Shown one piece after another: positions 9,434 through 18,777 of a stretch of DNA of 64,000 bases (its first letter is position 1; each line of letters starts with the position of its first letter). The translations under genes were made by a program, and so were the position numbers. The notes under the pieces are model-generated. The model saw nothing but the letters and a program-made list of their open reading frames with translations. It ran no database searches and was not told the origin of the DNA. The DNA lies in the NCBI GenBank assembly GCA_963784645.1, contig CAWARY010000015.1:1-64000 (forward strand), read 5' to 3'. Origin of the DNA: JBBRVW01 sp963784645. Lineage in GTDB: Bacteria; Actinomycetota; Actinomycetes; JACCUZ01.

Positions 9434-10024
9434 CTAGGGCGTGAGTCGTTGAGTGACACGCTGCGGCGTGACCTGCGGCAGTGCAGGGGTCGTCGGCCGG
9501 CGTGGTGGGGGCCGGGTTCTCCGGGGTCCTTTGGTTGTCGGGTCGGCTATTGGGTCAGCCCCGGGTTGGAGGGCTGCCCAGCCGGTGTCGATGAGGTCGT
9601 TGTGGGACCAGCCGCGGGGGTAGCCGGAGTCGGTGTCGGTCGTCCGGCGTGGATGATGCGTCCGGCGACGGCGAGCAGCCGGAAGCGGCGGCGTGTGGGT
9701 TCCCAGCGTCGGGCGGGCTGGTTGTGCCGGGCCGGGGTCTGGGTCCAGAGGAGAGGGCGGCCGTGAGGGCGATGATCTCCAGCCATATCTGGTTGTGGAG
9801 GAAGCCATGGTCCACCCGGGGCCGCGGGTGTTGGTGGCAAGAGCAGGTGATCCGCCAGCCCTCGTGGTCGGTCGGCAACCGCGCCGGGCCAGGCGACATC
9901 GGGACGCGCGGTCACGCTTCACCTCACGGAGTGCCTCTCTACGCAGGGATCTTGACCTTCGACAAGCCGAGAATCCCGCGCCAGACGGGCACGTCCGTTC
10001 GTCTGCGCGCCGTACGCACCCCAC
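9434..10024 (-). mobile_element. IS1380-family transposase, degenerate C-terminal remnant
   Basis: On the minus strand the pieces NQIWLEIIALTAAL, RRWEPTRRRFRLLAVAGRII and RLRLPPRLV..., spread over different frames, correspond to the end of IS1380-family transposases (conserved xQIWxxIxxLAxDL, then RxEPKRLRxRLxxVA and RLRLPRxWPW). The N-terminal catalytic part and terminal inverted repeats are not recognisable; several frame changes separate the pieces. The scar occupies the gap between the 3' ends of the betaine-binding protein gene and the convergent permease operon, and probably marks an old insertion. No other convincing gene was found between 9,371 and 10,220. Confidence 0.6.
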
Positions 10025-10220
10025 GACGTGAGGCCACGAGCTCAGAGAGGTGCTCGCCGGTGCCCCAAGGGTGCAGCGGCGTCGACGGTGACCCGTCGAA
10101 GTCCTCGTGGGGATCCCGTCGGGTCAGCGGCCGACCACCGCGGCGGGCAGGCAACGCGCTGGGTGTGATCTCTCCACCCGTCACGGGGCACGTGCTGAGC
10201 ACGAACCAGGTGGAGCTCGC

Positions 10221-11060
10221 TCAGATCCCGCGCGGACGCAGGTAGCGCTCGGCGACGGCACCCAGCCAGTCGAAGGTCAGGGCAATGATGGCGACCAGGA
10301 CGGCACCCACGATCAGGACCGAGTTCTGGTTGAGCTTCAGGCCCGAGCTGATGGTGATGCCCAGCCCGCCGCCACCGATCAGAAACGCCAGTGTGGCCAT
10401 GCCGATGTTGATGATCATGGCGGTTCGGACGCCCGCTACGATGATCGGCACGGCAAGCGGCATCTCGATCCTCAACAGCACACCCAACCTGGTCATACCC
10501 ATGCCTCGGCCGGCCTCGATCACGTTGCGGTCCACTCCGTCGAGTCCCACCATCGTGTTGCGCAGCACCGGGAGGATGGCGTAGAGGGCCAACGCGAGGA
10601 TCACGGTGCGCGTCCCCTGGCCAGTGATACCGAGGAAAGCGACGAGCAGTCCGTAAGCGGGCAGCGCCTGACCGGCGTTGGCGACGGCGAGAATGGGCGG
10701 CGCCAGGCGTCGAGCCCGCGGGCGGGTGAGAATGATCCCGAGCGGGACCGCGATGACGATCACCAGCGCGGTCGAGAGAAAGGCGATGTTGATGATCTCC
10801 AGGGTCTGCGGTCGCAGCTTCGACGACCAGTCCAGCGCCGAGCGCTGCTGCCGGTTTGCGTTGGCCAGGTCGAGCGACTGGTAGTACAGCCACAGGATCC
10901 CCGCGAGGACCGCGATCAGCACGGGCGCGGTGAACAGCCCCGCCGTCTTCACGAGGCCCGCCGTCCTTCGCTGCCGTGCTGACGGCCCAGCGTCCGGTGT
11001 GAGCTCAGGCTCGGCCTCAGCTGTGCGTTCGTAGGTGATCGCGCCGCCGAGCTCGTTCAC
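10221..11060 (-). CDS. opuCD: Glycine betaine/choline ABC transporter permease
   Basis: 279 residues from a GTG at 11,060 that overlaps the ATPase stop by four bases (GTGA); a longer upstream reading is possible but lies inside the ATPase gene. After a polar N-terminal ~45 residues come about six membrane segments. The binding-protein-dependent transport signature is conserved: QALPAYGLLVAFLGI, ALYAILPVLRNTMVGLDGVD, and the EAA loop EAGRGMGMTRLGVLLRIEMP that docks to the ATPase. It pairs with the second permease at 12,252-12,911 to form the channel of an OpuC-type betaine importer. Confidence 0.88.
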   Translation of the reverse strand: MNELGGAITYERTAEAEPELTPDAGPSARQRRTAGLVKTAGLFTAPVLIAVLAGILWLYYQSLDLANANRQQRSALDWSSKLRPQTLEIINIAFLSTALVIVIAVPLGIILTRPRARRLAPPILAVANAGQALPAYGLLVAFLGITGQGTRTVILALALYAILPVLRNTMVGLDGVDRNVIEAGRGMGMTRLGVLLRIEMPLAVPIIVAGVRTAMIINIGMATLAFLIGGGGLGITISSGLKLNQNSVLIVGAVLVAIIALTFDWLGAVAERYLRPRGI

Positions 11061-12214
11061 GCGTTCAGCTCCATGTCCTCGTAGTGCCGACGCGCTTCGT
11101 ACTGCGCCCGCCGAATGGCCTTCGCGAGGTCTGTCATCTGAATGACACCCTGGAACCGCTCGTCGTCGTCGACGACGCACGTCATTCCGGACTCGCTCTG
11201 GACCATCTGCTCCAGGGCGTGGAAGAGCGTGTCATGGGTGTGCAGCGGGTTGAGTACGTCCTCACCGTCGCCCTCGACCGAGCCGTTCTCGAGCTGCTCC
11301 GCCCTGAGCCATCGCGTGGGCCTGCCGTCCTCGTCGAGCTCCACAGCCCAGTCGCGTCCGCTGTCGCGCAGCTTTGCCGCAGCGGCGGCGCCCACTTCAC
11401 CCGAGGTGGCGGTTGGGTAACCGGTCAGCGCCAGCGAGCTGACCTTGAGGAAGTTGAGCCCCTTGATCGTCGAGCCGTTGCCGATGAAGTCGTTGACGAA
11501 GTCGTCGACGGGGTAGGCCAGGATCCGCTCCGGTGTGTCGCACTGACGGATCACGCTGCGCTCGCCCAGGATGGCGATCCGGTCACCCATCTTGATCGCC
11601 TCGTCGATGTCGTGCGTGACGAAGACGATGGTCTTGCGCAACTCACTCTGCAGGCGCAAGAACTCGTTTTGGAGGCGGTCGCGCGTGATCGGGTCGATAG
11701 CACCGAAGGGCTCGTCCATCAGCATGATGTCGGGGTCAGCGCCCAAGGCGCGCGCGACGCCGACGCGCTGCGCCTGACCGCCCGAGAGCTCCTTGGGGTA
11801 GCGGTCGCGGTAGTGCTCCGGGTCCAAGCCGACCGTGGACAGGAGGCGCTCGGTGGCGGCCTTGGTCTTCTCCTTGTCCCAGCCCAGCATGTTGGGCACC
11901 GTCGCGATGTTCTGCGCGATGGTCTGGTGCGGGAACAGGCCGATCTGCTGGATCACGTAGCCGATCCGGCGGCGCAACTTGTCCGGGTTGCCCTTGGTGA
12001 CGTCCTCGCCGTCGAGCAGGATGCGGCCGCTGGTGGGCTCGATCATCCGGTTGATCAGCCGAAGCGTCGTGCTCTTACCGCAGCCGGAAGGACCGACGAG
12101 GACGAGGATCTCGCCCTCATGGACGTCCAGGGTCAGTTCCTCGACGGCCGCGATCTTGGTGCCCGGGTAGGTCTTGCCCACCCCTTCCAGGCGGATCTTG
12201 GGCTGGGAGCTCAT
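11057..12214 (-). CDS. opuCA: Glycine betaine/choline ABC transporter ATPase with CBS domains
   Basis: 385 residues. The ATPase domain has Walker A GPSGCGKST (41-49), signature LSGGQ (143-147), Walker B IMLMDEP (163-169) and the switch histidine in FVTHDIDEA. The C-terminal ~130 residues contain a CBS-like module (DVLNPLHTHDTLFHALEQMV, CVVDDDERFQGVIQMTDLA); in OpuA/OpuC this part senses ionic strength or nucleotides. GAGAGGAA is a good ribosome site 4 bases before the ATG. It is the middle gene of the permease-ATPase-permease operon. The spacer between ATPase and CBS part is long and Ala/Gly-rich. Confidence 0.9.
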   Translation of the reverse strand: MSSQPKIRLEGVGKTYPGTKIAAVEELTLDVHEGEILVLVGPSGCGKSTTLRLINRMIEPTSGRILLDGEDVTKGNPDKLRRRIGYVIQQIGLFPHQTIAQNIATVPNMLGWDKEKTKAATERLLSTVGLDPEHYRDRYPKELSGGQAQRVGVARALGADPDIMLMDEPFGAIDPITRDRLQNEFLRLQSELRKTIVFVTHDIDEAIKMGDRIAILGERSVIRQCDTPERILAYPVDDFVNDFIGNGSTIKGLNFLKVSSLALTGYPTATSGEVGAAAAAKLRDSGRDWAVELDEDGRPTRWLRAEQLENGSVEGDGEDVLNPLHTHDTLFHALEQMVQSESGMTCVVDDDERFQGVIQMTDLAKAIRRAQYEARRHYEDMELNA

Positions 12215-12251
12215 CGGTTCCTCTCGTTGGAACTGACAGACAAGGCGCGGA

Positions 12252-12911
12252 TCATGAGCGGAGTCCGGCAGGGGTGGTCAGCCGCTGGAAGAGTCCCAGC
12301 AGGGCGTCGAGCACGAGGCCGAGCGCGACCGTGAAGATGATGCCGACCCAGACCGACTGGATGGCGTTCGGCAGGCCCAGCCGGGTCAGGCCCTGTTGGA
12401 TGTAGATGCCGAGGCCGTTGCCACCGACGAGCGGGGCGATGGCCGCAACCCCGACGGTCAGCAAGGTCGAGATCCGGACCCCTGCCATCACGATCGGCCA
12501 AGCCAGCGGAAGCCGCACCCTCACCAGCTGTTGGAAGCCGGTCATGCCCATGCCCTTGGCGGACTCTACGACGGCAGGACTGACGGACTCCAGTCCTGCG
12601 ACGGTGTTGCGCAGGACGGGCAGCAGCGCGTACAGGTAGAGGGCGAGCATCGCCGGCGGGTTGCCGATGCCGACGAGCGGGATGAAGAGCGCGAACAAGG
12701 CCAGCGACGGGATAGTCAAGAAGATGCCCGTGACAGCAAGGACGAGGGCCTTGAGGGCCGGTCGATTCTGCACCAGCACACCGAGCACGATCGCGGTCAG
12801 CGTGGCCGCCACGACGACGATGAGCACGATCCGGGTGTGCTGCAAGATCGCTTCGATGATGAAGGAGCGGTTGTCACTGACGAAAGTGAGCCACGTCTTG
12901 AGGGCGTCCAC
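12252..12911 (-). CDS. opuCB: Glycine betaine/choline ABC transporter permease
   Basis: 219 residues from GTG at 12,911, typical length for OpuCB/ProW-like permeases. About five to six membrane helices and the family motifs TIPSLALFALFIPLVGIG, YALLPVLRNTVAGLESV and the EAA loop ESAKGMGMTGFQQLVRVRLP are present. It is the first gene of the minus-strand transporter operon, 37 bp before the ATPase. Its partner permease at 10,221-11,060 is related but has a longer N-terminus. Confidence 0.9.
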   Translation of the reverse strand: MDALKTWLTFVSDNRSFIIEAILQHTRIVLIVVVAATLTAIVLGVLVQNRPALKALVLAVTGIFLTIPSLALFALFIPLVGIGNPPAMLALYLYALLPVLRNTVAGLESVSPAVVESAKGMGMTGFQQLVRVRLPLAWPIVMAGVRISTLLTVGVAAIAPLVGGNGLGIYIQQGLTRLGLPNAIQSVWVGIIFTVALGLVLDALLGLFQRLTTPAGLRS

Positions 12912-13498
12912 AAATACCTTTCGACTGGGTGGAGGACACCATACGACCTTTCACTCCTTTGCGAACCCCCCCTTTTTTCGCCCTGATTGCCGCGTTGGTT
13001 CGGTGGCAGTAGCTGCACAACCGCGTCGTCTCGGAAGGGTGCCCCTAGGTGGGGGCGATCGGATTCGCACGCGGCAGGGGCTTCGTCGAGCAACACCGGC
13101 GGGACGGACCGCGTCTCGCAACGGCCGTCCAGTGGGGCGCATCCAGAGGAGCGCCGGGTCGATGGGTCCCGGCCGGCGGCACCGCGCGGTCATGGAGACA
13201 ACTCGCGAGCAGCAGGCGAGTGCGCTCGACCGGGTCGGCCACCCCTGGCCGAGGGAGGACCACTCCTCGGCACGGTGCGGCGCGGCGCCACGACGCGGAA
13301 CTGATCGTCTCGAGCGCCAGTCCGTCGCGGGTATCCCTGCTGCTCGGTCGCGGCCATGATCTGTCGACTGCGGGCTCCATGGCGCCCGGGTCACTCACGC
13401 GGGAAGACTGGTGGACCTGCCCTGCTGGCCAGGTGCGACGGCCACTCAGCGAGTGCGATAGTTCATCATTTGAACCTCACCCAGCAGAGGATCATCCC
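12912..13498. other. Intergenic region between the betaine transporter operon and the acyl-CoA synthetase gene
   Basis: These 587 bases separate divergent transcription units and must hold promoters for both. No coding region could be supported. A 15-bp palindrome, GTTCATCATTTGAAC (13,461-13,475; arms GTTCA/TGAAC, AT-rich centre), lies 23 bp before the synthetase ATG and also fits the T-N11-A form of LysR-type sites. GAGGA just before the ATG is the ribosome site. A run of six T at 12,972-12,977 lies close to the permease start. Confidence 0.4.
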
Positions 13499-15583
13499 AT
13501 GTACTCCTCAGCTCCTGCGCCGAGCACGCGGCCGTCCCGCCACCTCGGAGGGCTCTTCGATCCGCGGTCCATCGCGGTCATCGGGGCCAGCGACGACCCG
13601 GAGAAGTACGGCAACTGGCTCGCCCGGCGCGCCTTGGCGGGACCGCGGCCCGCCTACCTCGTGAACGCCCGGAACCGGGAGGTGCTGGGGAGTCGCACCT
13701 TCACCCGTGTGACCGACGTGGGCCTACCGGTCGACCTGGCGGTCATCGCCGTTCCAGCGGCAGCCTTCGAGGCGGCCGTCGACGACGCGCTCACCGCTGG
13801 CGTGCGCGCCATCGTCGGCATCACCTCCAGTCTCGGCGAGAGCGGCCCGAACGGACGGCTCCTGGAGCAGGACATTGCGCGTCGGGTGCGAGAGGCCGGC
13901 GCGGTCATGCTCGGACCCAACTGCCTCGGGATCCTGGACCACACGTCCAGGCTGGACGCCACGGTCAACACGTTCATGCCCGGGACCGTCGCCTTGCTCT
14001 CCCAGAGCGGCAACGTCGCCATTGACCTCGCGCGCCAGCTTGCTGCCTACGGGCTGGGGATCTCGCGCTTCGCGAGCCTGGGCAACCAGGCAGATCTCGA
14101 TGCGGCGGACCTGATCGAGGCGTGCGTGGCCCACGAGGGGACGACCGCCATGGCGGTGTACGTGGAGGGGATCGGTGACGGGCGCAAGCTCGCAGCCGCT
14201 GCCGCCAGGGCGAACGCCGCTGGGAAGCCCGTGGTCCTCCTCGCCGCCGGTCGCAGCCAGGCCTCCGCGCGGGGAGCCGCCTCGCATACGGGATCGATGG
14301 TGACCTCCCACACCGTGATCCAGGCGGCGTGCAACGCCTCGGGGACCGAGTTCGTGGCCGGCGTTCACGAAGCGGCCAACCTGCTGCAGGCCTTGACGAG
14401 GACCAGCCCACCGCGCGGGCGTCGGGTCGCCGTCTTCGCAGACGGCGGGGGCCACGGGTCGCTGGCCAGCGACGCCCTGGAAAGCGCTGGTCTCAGGGTC
14501 GAGCAGCTGACGGCCGACACCCAGCGTCGGATCCAGGAGATCCTCCCAGAAAGCGGTGGTACCGCGAACCCGATCGACACGGCGGGCGCAGGGGAGCGTG
14601 ACACGAGCGTCTTCGTCAGGGTGACAGAGGCACTCGGCTCCGCTCCCGACGTCGACGCCACTATGGTGAGCGGGTACCTGGGTGGGTACGGCCAGTACTC
14701 CGCCTGGCTTGCGGCCAGCGAGGTGGAGGCGGCCGTCGCACTCGCCGCCGTGGTGCGGCGACAAGGCAGCTCGCTCGTCGCCCAGCTGGTCTTCGACTCC
14801 TCGCCGACCGCGCAGGCTCTCCGGGACGGCGGGGTGGCGGTGTACCGCCATGCCGACGAGGCCGCCTGGGTGCTCAGCCGACTGCTGGCCCGGGGCTCGC
14901 GCGTGGCAGCCGGTGTCCCGATCCTGCCGGAGGCCGAGCCTCCGATCACCGAGGGGGACTACTGGAACGCCCGCCGCACCCTCGCGGCGGTCGGCATCCC
15001 CTTCGTGCGCGCAGAACGGGTCGAGACCGAGGACCAGCTGCTGAGGCGGTCACGCCGGCTGACCTACCCCTTGGTCCTGAAGGCGTTGGGTGAGGAGCAC
15101 AAGAGCGATCGCGGTGGAGTCGTCCTCGGGATCGCCTCTGAGCGGGAGCTTGTGGGCGCGTGGCACGACCTGCAGGAGCGGTTGGCGCCACCGGCGGCCT
15201 CGGTCGAGGAGATGGCCGACCTGACGAATGGGGTCGAGCTCATCGTGGGTGTCCGGCACGACCCCTCCTTCGGACCGGTGGTGCTCGTCGGTTCCGGCGG
15301 CGTCACGACCGAGCTGCTGAAGGACACCACCTGTGCCCTCGGCCCGGCGAGCGCGGCTGATGCGCTGCGGTTGCTTCGGGACCTGCGGGTCGCCCCTCTC
15401 TTCGACGGCTACCGAGGTCGACCCGTCGTCAACGTGGCCGCTGTGGCGACGCTGATCGCAGAGCTCTCGCGGTTCGCCGCCGCTCACCCCGAGATCGCCG
15501 AGATCGAGTGCAACCCGGTCGCCGTTACACCGCGCGACGCGATCGCCCTCGACGCCAGGATGATCCTGCACCCGCAAGACTGA
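13499..15583 (+). CDS. Acyl-CoA synthetase, ADP-forming (acetate--CoA ligase family)
   Basis: 694 residues in the fused alpha-beta arrangement: a CoA-binding Rossmann domain (SIAVIGASDDPEKYGNWLAR), succinyl-CoA-ligase-like domains with the catalytic phosphohistidine in ASHTGS (about residue 262), and a C-terminal ATP-grasp domain (LVLKALGEEHKSDRGGVVLG, EIECNPVAV). The family makes acyl-CoA from a carboxylate with ATP giving ADP, through a phosphoenzyme. In Pseudomonas and relatives, members activate carnitine-type or other unusual acids; the true substrate here is unknown. It opens a compact row with an enoyl-CoA hydratase 40 bp downstream, so its product is likely a CoA ester handled by that enzyme. 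Confidence 0.85.
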   Translation: MYSSAPAPSTRPSRHLGGLFDPRSIAVIGASDDPEKYGNWLARRALAGPRPAYLVNARNREVLGSRTFTRVTDVGLPVDLAVIAVPAAAFEAAVDDALTAGVRAIVGITSSLGESGPNGRLLEQDIARRVREAGAVMLGPNCLGILDHTSRLDATVNTFMPGTVALLSQSGNVAIDLARQLAAYGLGISRFASLGNQADLDAADLIEACVAHEGTTAMAVYVEGIGDGRKLAAAAARANAAGKPVVLLAAGRSQASARGAASHTGSMVTSHTVIQAACNASGTEFVAGVHEAANLLQALTRTSPPRGRRVAVFADGGGHGSLASDALESAGLRVEQLTADTQRRIQEILPESGGTANPIDTAGAGERDTSVFVRVTEALGSAPDVDATMVSGYLGGYGQYSAWLAASEVEAAVALAAVVRRQGSSLVAQLVFDSSPTAQALRDGGVAVYRHADEAAWVLSRLLARGSRVAAGVPILPEAEPPITEGDYWNARRTLAAVGIPFVRAERVETEDQLLRRSRRLTYPLVLKALGEEHKSDRGGVVLGIASERELVGAWHDLQERLAPPAASVEEMADLTNGVELIVGVRHDPSFGPVVLVGSGGVTTELLKDTTCALGPASAADALRLLRDLRVAPLFDGYRGRPVVNVAAVATLIAELSRFAAAHPEIAEIECNPVAVTPRDAIALDARMILHPQD

Positions 15584-15623
15584 GCCTCCACACGCACCGG
15601 CCACGCCCAGGAGAGGACCAGGT

Positions 15624-16460
15624 ATGTCCAGCACGGATGAGGACCGCCAGCCGGGCACCGACGTGGTTCTCTACGAGCAGAGCGACGGGATCGCGACGAT
15701 CACGCTCAACCGTCCCGAGAAGCTCAACGCGATGAACGTCCAGGTCGTCGAACAGCTGGGTGCGTACGTCGCCTCCGCAGGCGCCGACGACTCGGTCAAA
15801 GTGGTCATCCTCGCGGGCGCCGGGCGGGCGTTCTCCGCCGGGTTCGACATCAACGACGAGCTGGAGGACGGCACCGAGTCGGCGGTGGACTGGCAGCAGG
15901 TGTTGACCCGGGACTCGGACATGACGATGGCAATCTGGTCCTGTCCCAAGCCGACGATCGCGGCCGTGCAGGGCTACTGCCTGGCCGGTGGTTGCGAGGT
16001 CGCAATGGCCTGCGACATGGTCGTGGCCGCCGACGACGCCACCTTCGGTGAGCCCGAGATCCAGTACGGATCCGGCCCGGTGACGTTGCTGATGCCGTTT
16101 GTCCTGGGACAGAAGAAGACGAACGAGCTGCTCTTCACAGGGGACCGGATCACCGCCTCGGCCGCGCTCGCCGCGGGGCTGGTGAATGCCGTGGTGCCCC
16201 GCGACGAGCTCGAGAGCGCCGCCCTCGAGCTGGCCCGACGGATCGCCCCCACGCCCCTGGCCGTCCTCCGGCTGACCAAGCAGGCGCTGAACCGGGCCTA
16301 CGCGGCGATGGGGCTACGCGATGCGGTCACGGCCAACCTCGACATCTCTGCCATCCTCAACAGCGCCGACACCGCCGAGCAGCGGGAGTTCGACCGGGTT
16401 GCCAAGGAGCAGGGGTTGAAGGCCGCCCTGGCGTGGCGGGACGCACGGTACCGGCCGTGA
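15624..16460 (+). CDS. Enoyl-CoA hydratase/isomerase family protein (crotonase fold)
   Basis: 278 residues. NRPEKLNAMN at the start, the oxyanion-hole motif AGRAFSAGFDINDE, and GYCLAGGCEVAMACDMVVA with the family acid/base region EPEIQYGSG place it in the crotonase superfamily. Hydratases carry two glutamates, in the AG(G/A)xE and FGxPE positions; here the second position reads FGEPE, consistent with hydratase chemistry. CaiD, the carnitinyl-CoA dehydratase, belongs to this family, which is suggestive beside betaine genes, but substrate cannot be assigned. Its stop overlaps the next gene's GTG by three bases. Confidence 0.82.
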   Translation: MSSTDEDRQPGTDVVLYEQSDGIATITLNRPEKLNAMNVQVVEQLGAYVASAGADDSVKVVILAGAGRAFSAGFDINDELEDGTESAVDWQQVLTRDSDMTMAIWSCPKPTIAAVQGYCLAGGCEVAMACDMVVAADDATFGEPEIQYGSGPVTLLMPFVLGQKKTNELLFTGDRITASAALAAGLVNAVVPRDELESAALELARRIAPTPLAVLRLTKQALNRAYAAMGLRDAVTANLDISAILNSADTAEQREFDRVAKEQGLKAALAWRDARYRP

Positions 16461-17237
16461 AAGGGATCGAGGACTTCACCCTGGATGCGTTCTCACTCGC
16501 CGGCAAGCGAGCGATGGTGACCGGCGGCAACACCGGTCTGGGACGTGCGTTCACCGTGGCCCTGGCCCGGGCGGGGGCGGACGTCATGATCACCACGCTG
16601 GCCGAGGACGACGGCACGACCGAGGCTCTGGTCACGGGGAGCGGACGGCGCTACCTGTTCCACGAGGACGACATAGTGCGCCCCGGCGCCCCCGAGCGAG
16701 ACCGTGGCGCGGTGCGTCGAAGGTCTCGGCGGCATCGACATCCTGGTCAACTCGGCGGGGATCTGCCTGACCGCCGACGTGGCTGAGTTCGACCGGTCGA
16801 GGTGGGACCCGATGATTGCCGTCAACCTGACCGCAGCCTTCGAGCTGAGCCACCATGCGAGCCGGGAGATGGTTGCTCAGGGCAGCGGCAAGATCATCAA
16901 CGTGGCCTCCCTGTTCGCCTACCTCGGTGGCCGGAAGTCACCGGCGTACGCCGCCAGCAAGGCCGGCATCGTTGGCTTCACCCGAGCCTTCTGCGACGAG
17001 CTCGCGGAGCACAACGTGCAGGTCAACGCGATCGCGCCGGGGTACTTCGCGACCATCATCACCGCAGCGACGCGTGCGGACGCGGATGCTGCCCGTCGCG
17101 TCGTCGAGCACATCCCGGCGGGCCGGTGGGGTGATCCCGCAGACCTGATGGGCGCTACCGTGTTTTTGGCCTCAGCGGCCTCGGACTACGTCAACGGGCA
17201 GGTTCTCGTCGTCGACGGCGGCTACCTCGTCCGCTGA
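16457..17237 (+). pseudogene. Short-chain dehydrogenase/reductase, one frameshift
   Basis: The conceptual ~259-residue SDR has the nucleotide motif TGGNTGLG near residue 27, the structural motif NSAG, the catalytic S and YxxxK (ASLFAYLGG..., YAASKAG) and the usual C-terminus VNGQVLVVDGGYLV. One indel at a CCCCC run near 16,688-16,692 breaks the frame; dropping one C gives RPGAPSETVARCVEGLGGID. Every active-site element survives on one side or the other. Closest in style to 2-deoxygluconate/3-oxoacyl reductase-type SDRs, so it probably oxidises a hydroxyl group on the pathway intermediate. GTG start overlaps the preceding stop. Confidence 0.75.
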
Positions 17238-17275
17238 GTCATACGTTCCCCGCCCGACTCCGAAGGGAACCACCG

Positions 17276-18777
17276 ATGGTTGCGTCTCGCTCCTCCCTCA
17301 GCCGGTCCGAGATCGTCTCAGGCGGTCACTGAGCTCCTCGGTCCCGATCAGGTGGACACCGACGAGCAGCGACTCCGGCTGGGCAGCGTCGACCGCTTCC
17401 GCAAGTACACCGCGGTGCACGGGATCTTCGACGGGCCGCAGCCGGTGGCGATCGTCTACCCGACGTCGACGGGGCAGGTGGCCGAGCTGCTGGCGTTCGC
17501 GCACCGCGAGCTCGTGGCCGTCGTGCCCCGATCCGGCGGGACGAGCACCGAAGGGGGGCTCGAGACGGTGGTGGAGGACTCCCTGGTGATCGACGGCTCC
17601 CGGATGGACCTGATCCTGGAGATCGACGCCGAGAACATGATGGTCACGGTCCAGTGCGGCACGCCCCTGCAGGCTCTGGAGGACACGGTGCGGCCGCGCG
17701 GCTTCACGACCGGACACTCGCCGCAGTCCAAGCCGATCGCCCAGATGGGCGGCTTGGTCTCCACCCGCTCGATCGGTCAGTTCTCCACGCTCTACGGCGC
17801 GATCGAGGACCTGGTGGTCGGTCTCGAGGCAGTGTTCCCGGGCGGCCGGGTCGCGCGAGTCAAGAGCGTGCCGCGCCGGGCCGCTGGTCCAGACGTCAGG
17901 CACGTGGTCATCGGCAACGAGGGGGCTCTGGCCTACGTGACGGAGGTGACCCTCAAGCTCTTCCCCTGGCATCCCGGCGGCACCCGCTACGTCGGACTCC
18001 TGACTCCCGACTTCGGGGACGCCATCGGGGTGCTGCGCGAGGTGGTCACCGCGGGCTACCGGCCGTCGGTGGCGCGGTGCTACTCGCCGGAGGACGCGCG
18101 TCAGCACTTCTCGGATCATCCGATGGACCAGAACCTCGTGATCCTGACCGCCGAGGGCCCGGCCTCCCTGGTGGAGGCCACCAGCCGGGCGATCGAGGTG
18201 GCGGCGGCACGGGTCGAGCACACTCGCGTGCCGGAGGAGCGTGATCCGGCGCTGGTTCGAGGGATTGAACTGGGGGCCGGAGAAGATCGAGGCAGAGAAG
18301 GTGGCGATGCTCGCGAGCGCGCACCTCGGCTACACGACCGAGGTGTCGGTGGACTGGTCGCGCACCGCCGAGCTGTACGACGCGGTGATGACCCGCATCC
18401 GGACGACGTTTCCACGCGCCGGCGACCTGGACCTGCTGGGGGCGCACTCCTCGCACTCCTACCAGACGGGGACGAACCTCTATTTCGTCTATGACTATGC
18501 GGTTGACTGCAAGCCCCGGGAGGAGATCGAGCTCTACCACAAACCGCTCCACGCGATCGTCGTCGAGGAGGCGCTCCGGGTCGGTGGCTCGATGGTGCAC
18601 CATCACGGCGTCGGGAAGTACCGCACGCCCTGGGTAGCGCAGGAGCACGGCAGCGCCTGGTGGCTCCTGACCGGGTTGAAACGGACCTTCGACCCGCACT
18701 CCATCATGAACCCGGGCACGCTCTTCCCGCTCGGCGACGATGGTCTTCCCCTCGACCTTGAGCTTCCGCCGCGGTGA
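17276..18777 (+). pseudogene. FAD-binding oxidase related to alkyldihydroxyacetone-phosphate synthase, two frameshifts
   Basis: The stitched ~500-residue flavoprotein has a PCMH-type FAD domain (VAIVYPTSTGQVAELL, VPRSGGTSTEGG, TGHSPQS, STRSIGQFSTLYGAIEDLVV) and the C-terminal motif MVHHHGVGK. The TGHxPxS and HHHGVGK motifs are those of alkyl-DHAP synthase (ether-lipid synthesis), although bacterial relatives include glycolate/lactate-type dehydrogenases with other roles. Frames change near 17,315 and 18,240. ATG at 17,276 follows GAAGGGA, and the stop overlaps the kinase GTG. In AGPS the His triad assists ether formation, so an ether-linked or glycerol-like substrate is worth considering. Confidence 0.72.

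Noticed and set aside
11084..12334. Long plus-strand frame opposite the OpuC ATPase
   Set aside because: The minus strand encodes a complete ATPase with all motifs; the opposite frame reads as low-complexity Arg/Gly/Val/Asp sequence.
13045..13400. Small coding frames in the gap before the acyl-CoA synthetase
   Set aside because: Frames are open on both strands but have no ribosome site, no similarity and Arg/Pro/Gly-rich random-looking composition.
16680..16700. Programmed ribosomal frameshift in the SDR gene
   Set aside because: The C-run has no slippery heptamer with a following structure, and similar breaks occur in many unrelated genes here.
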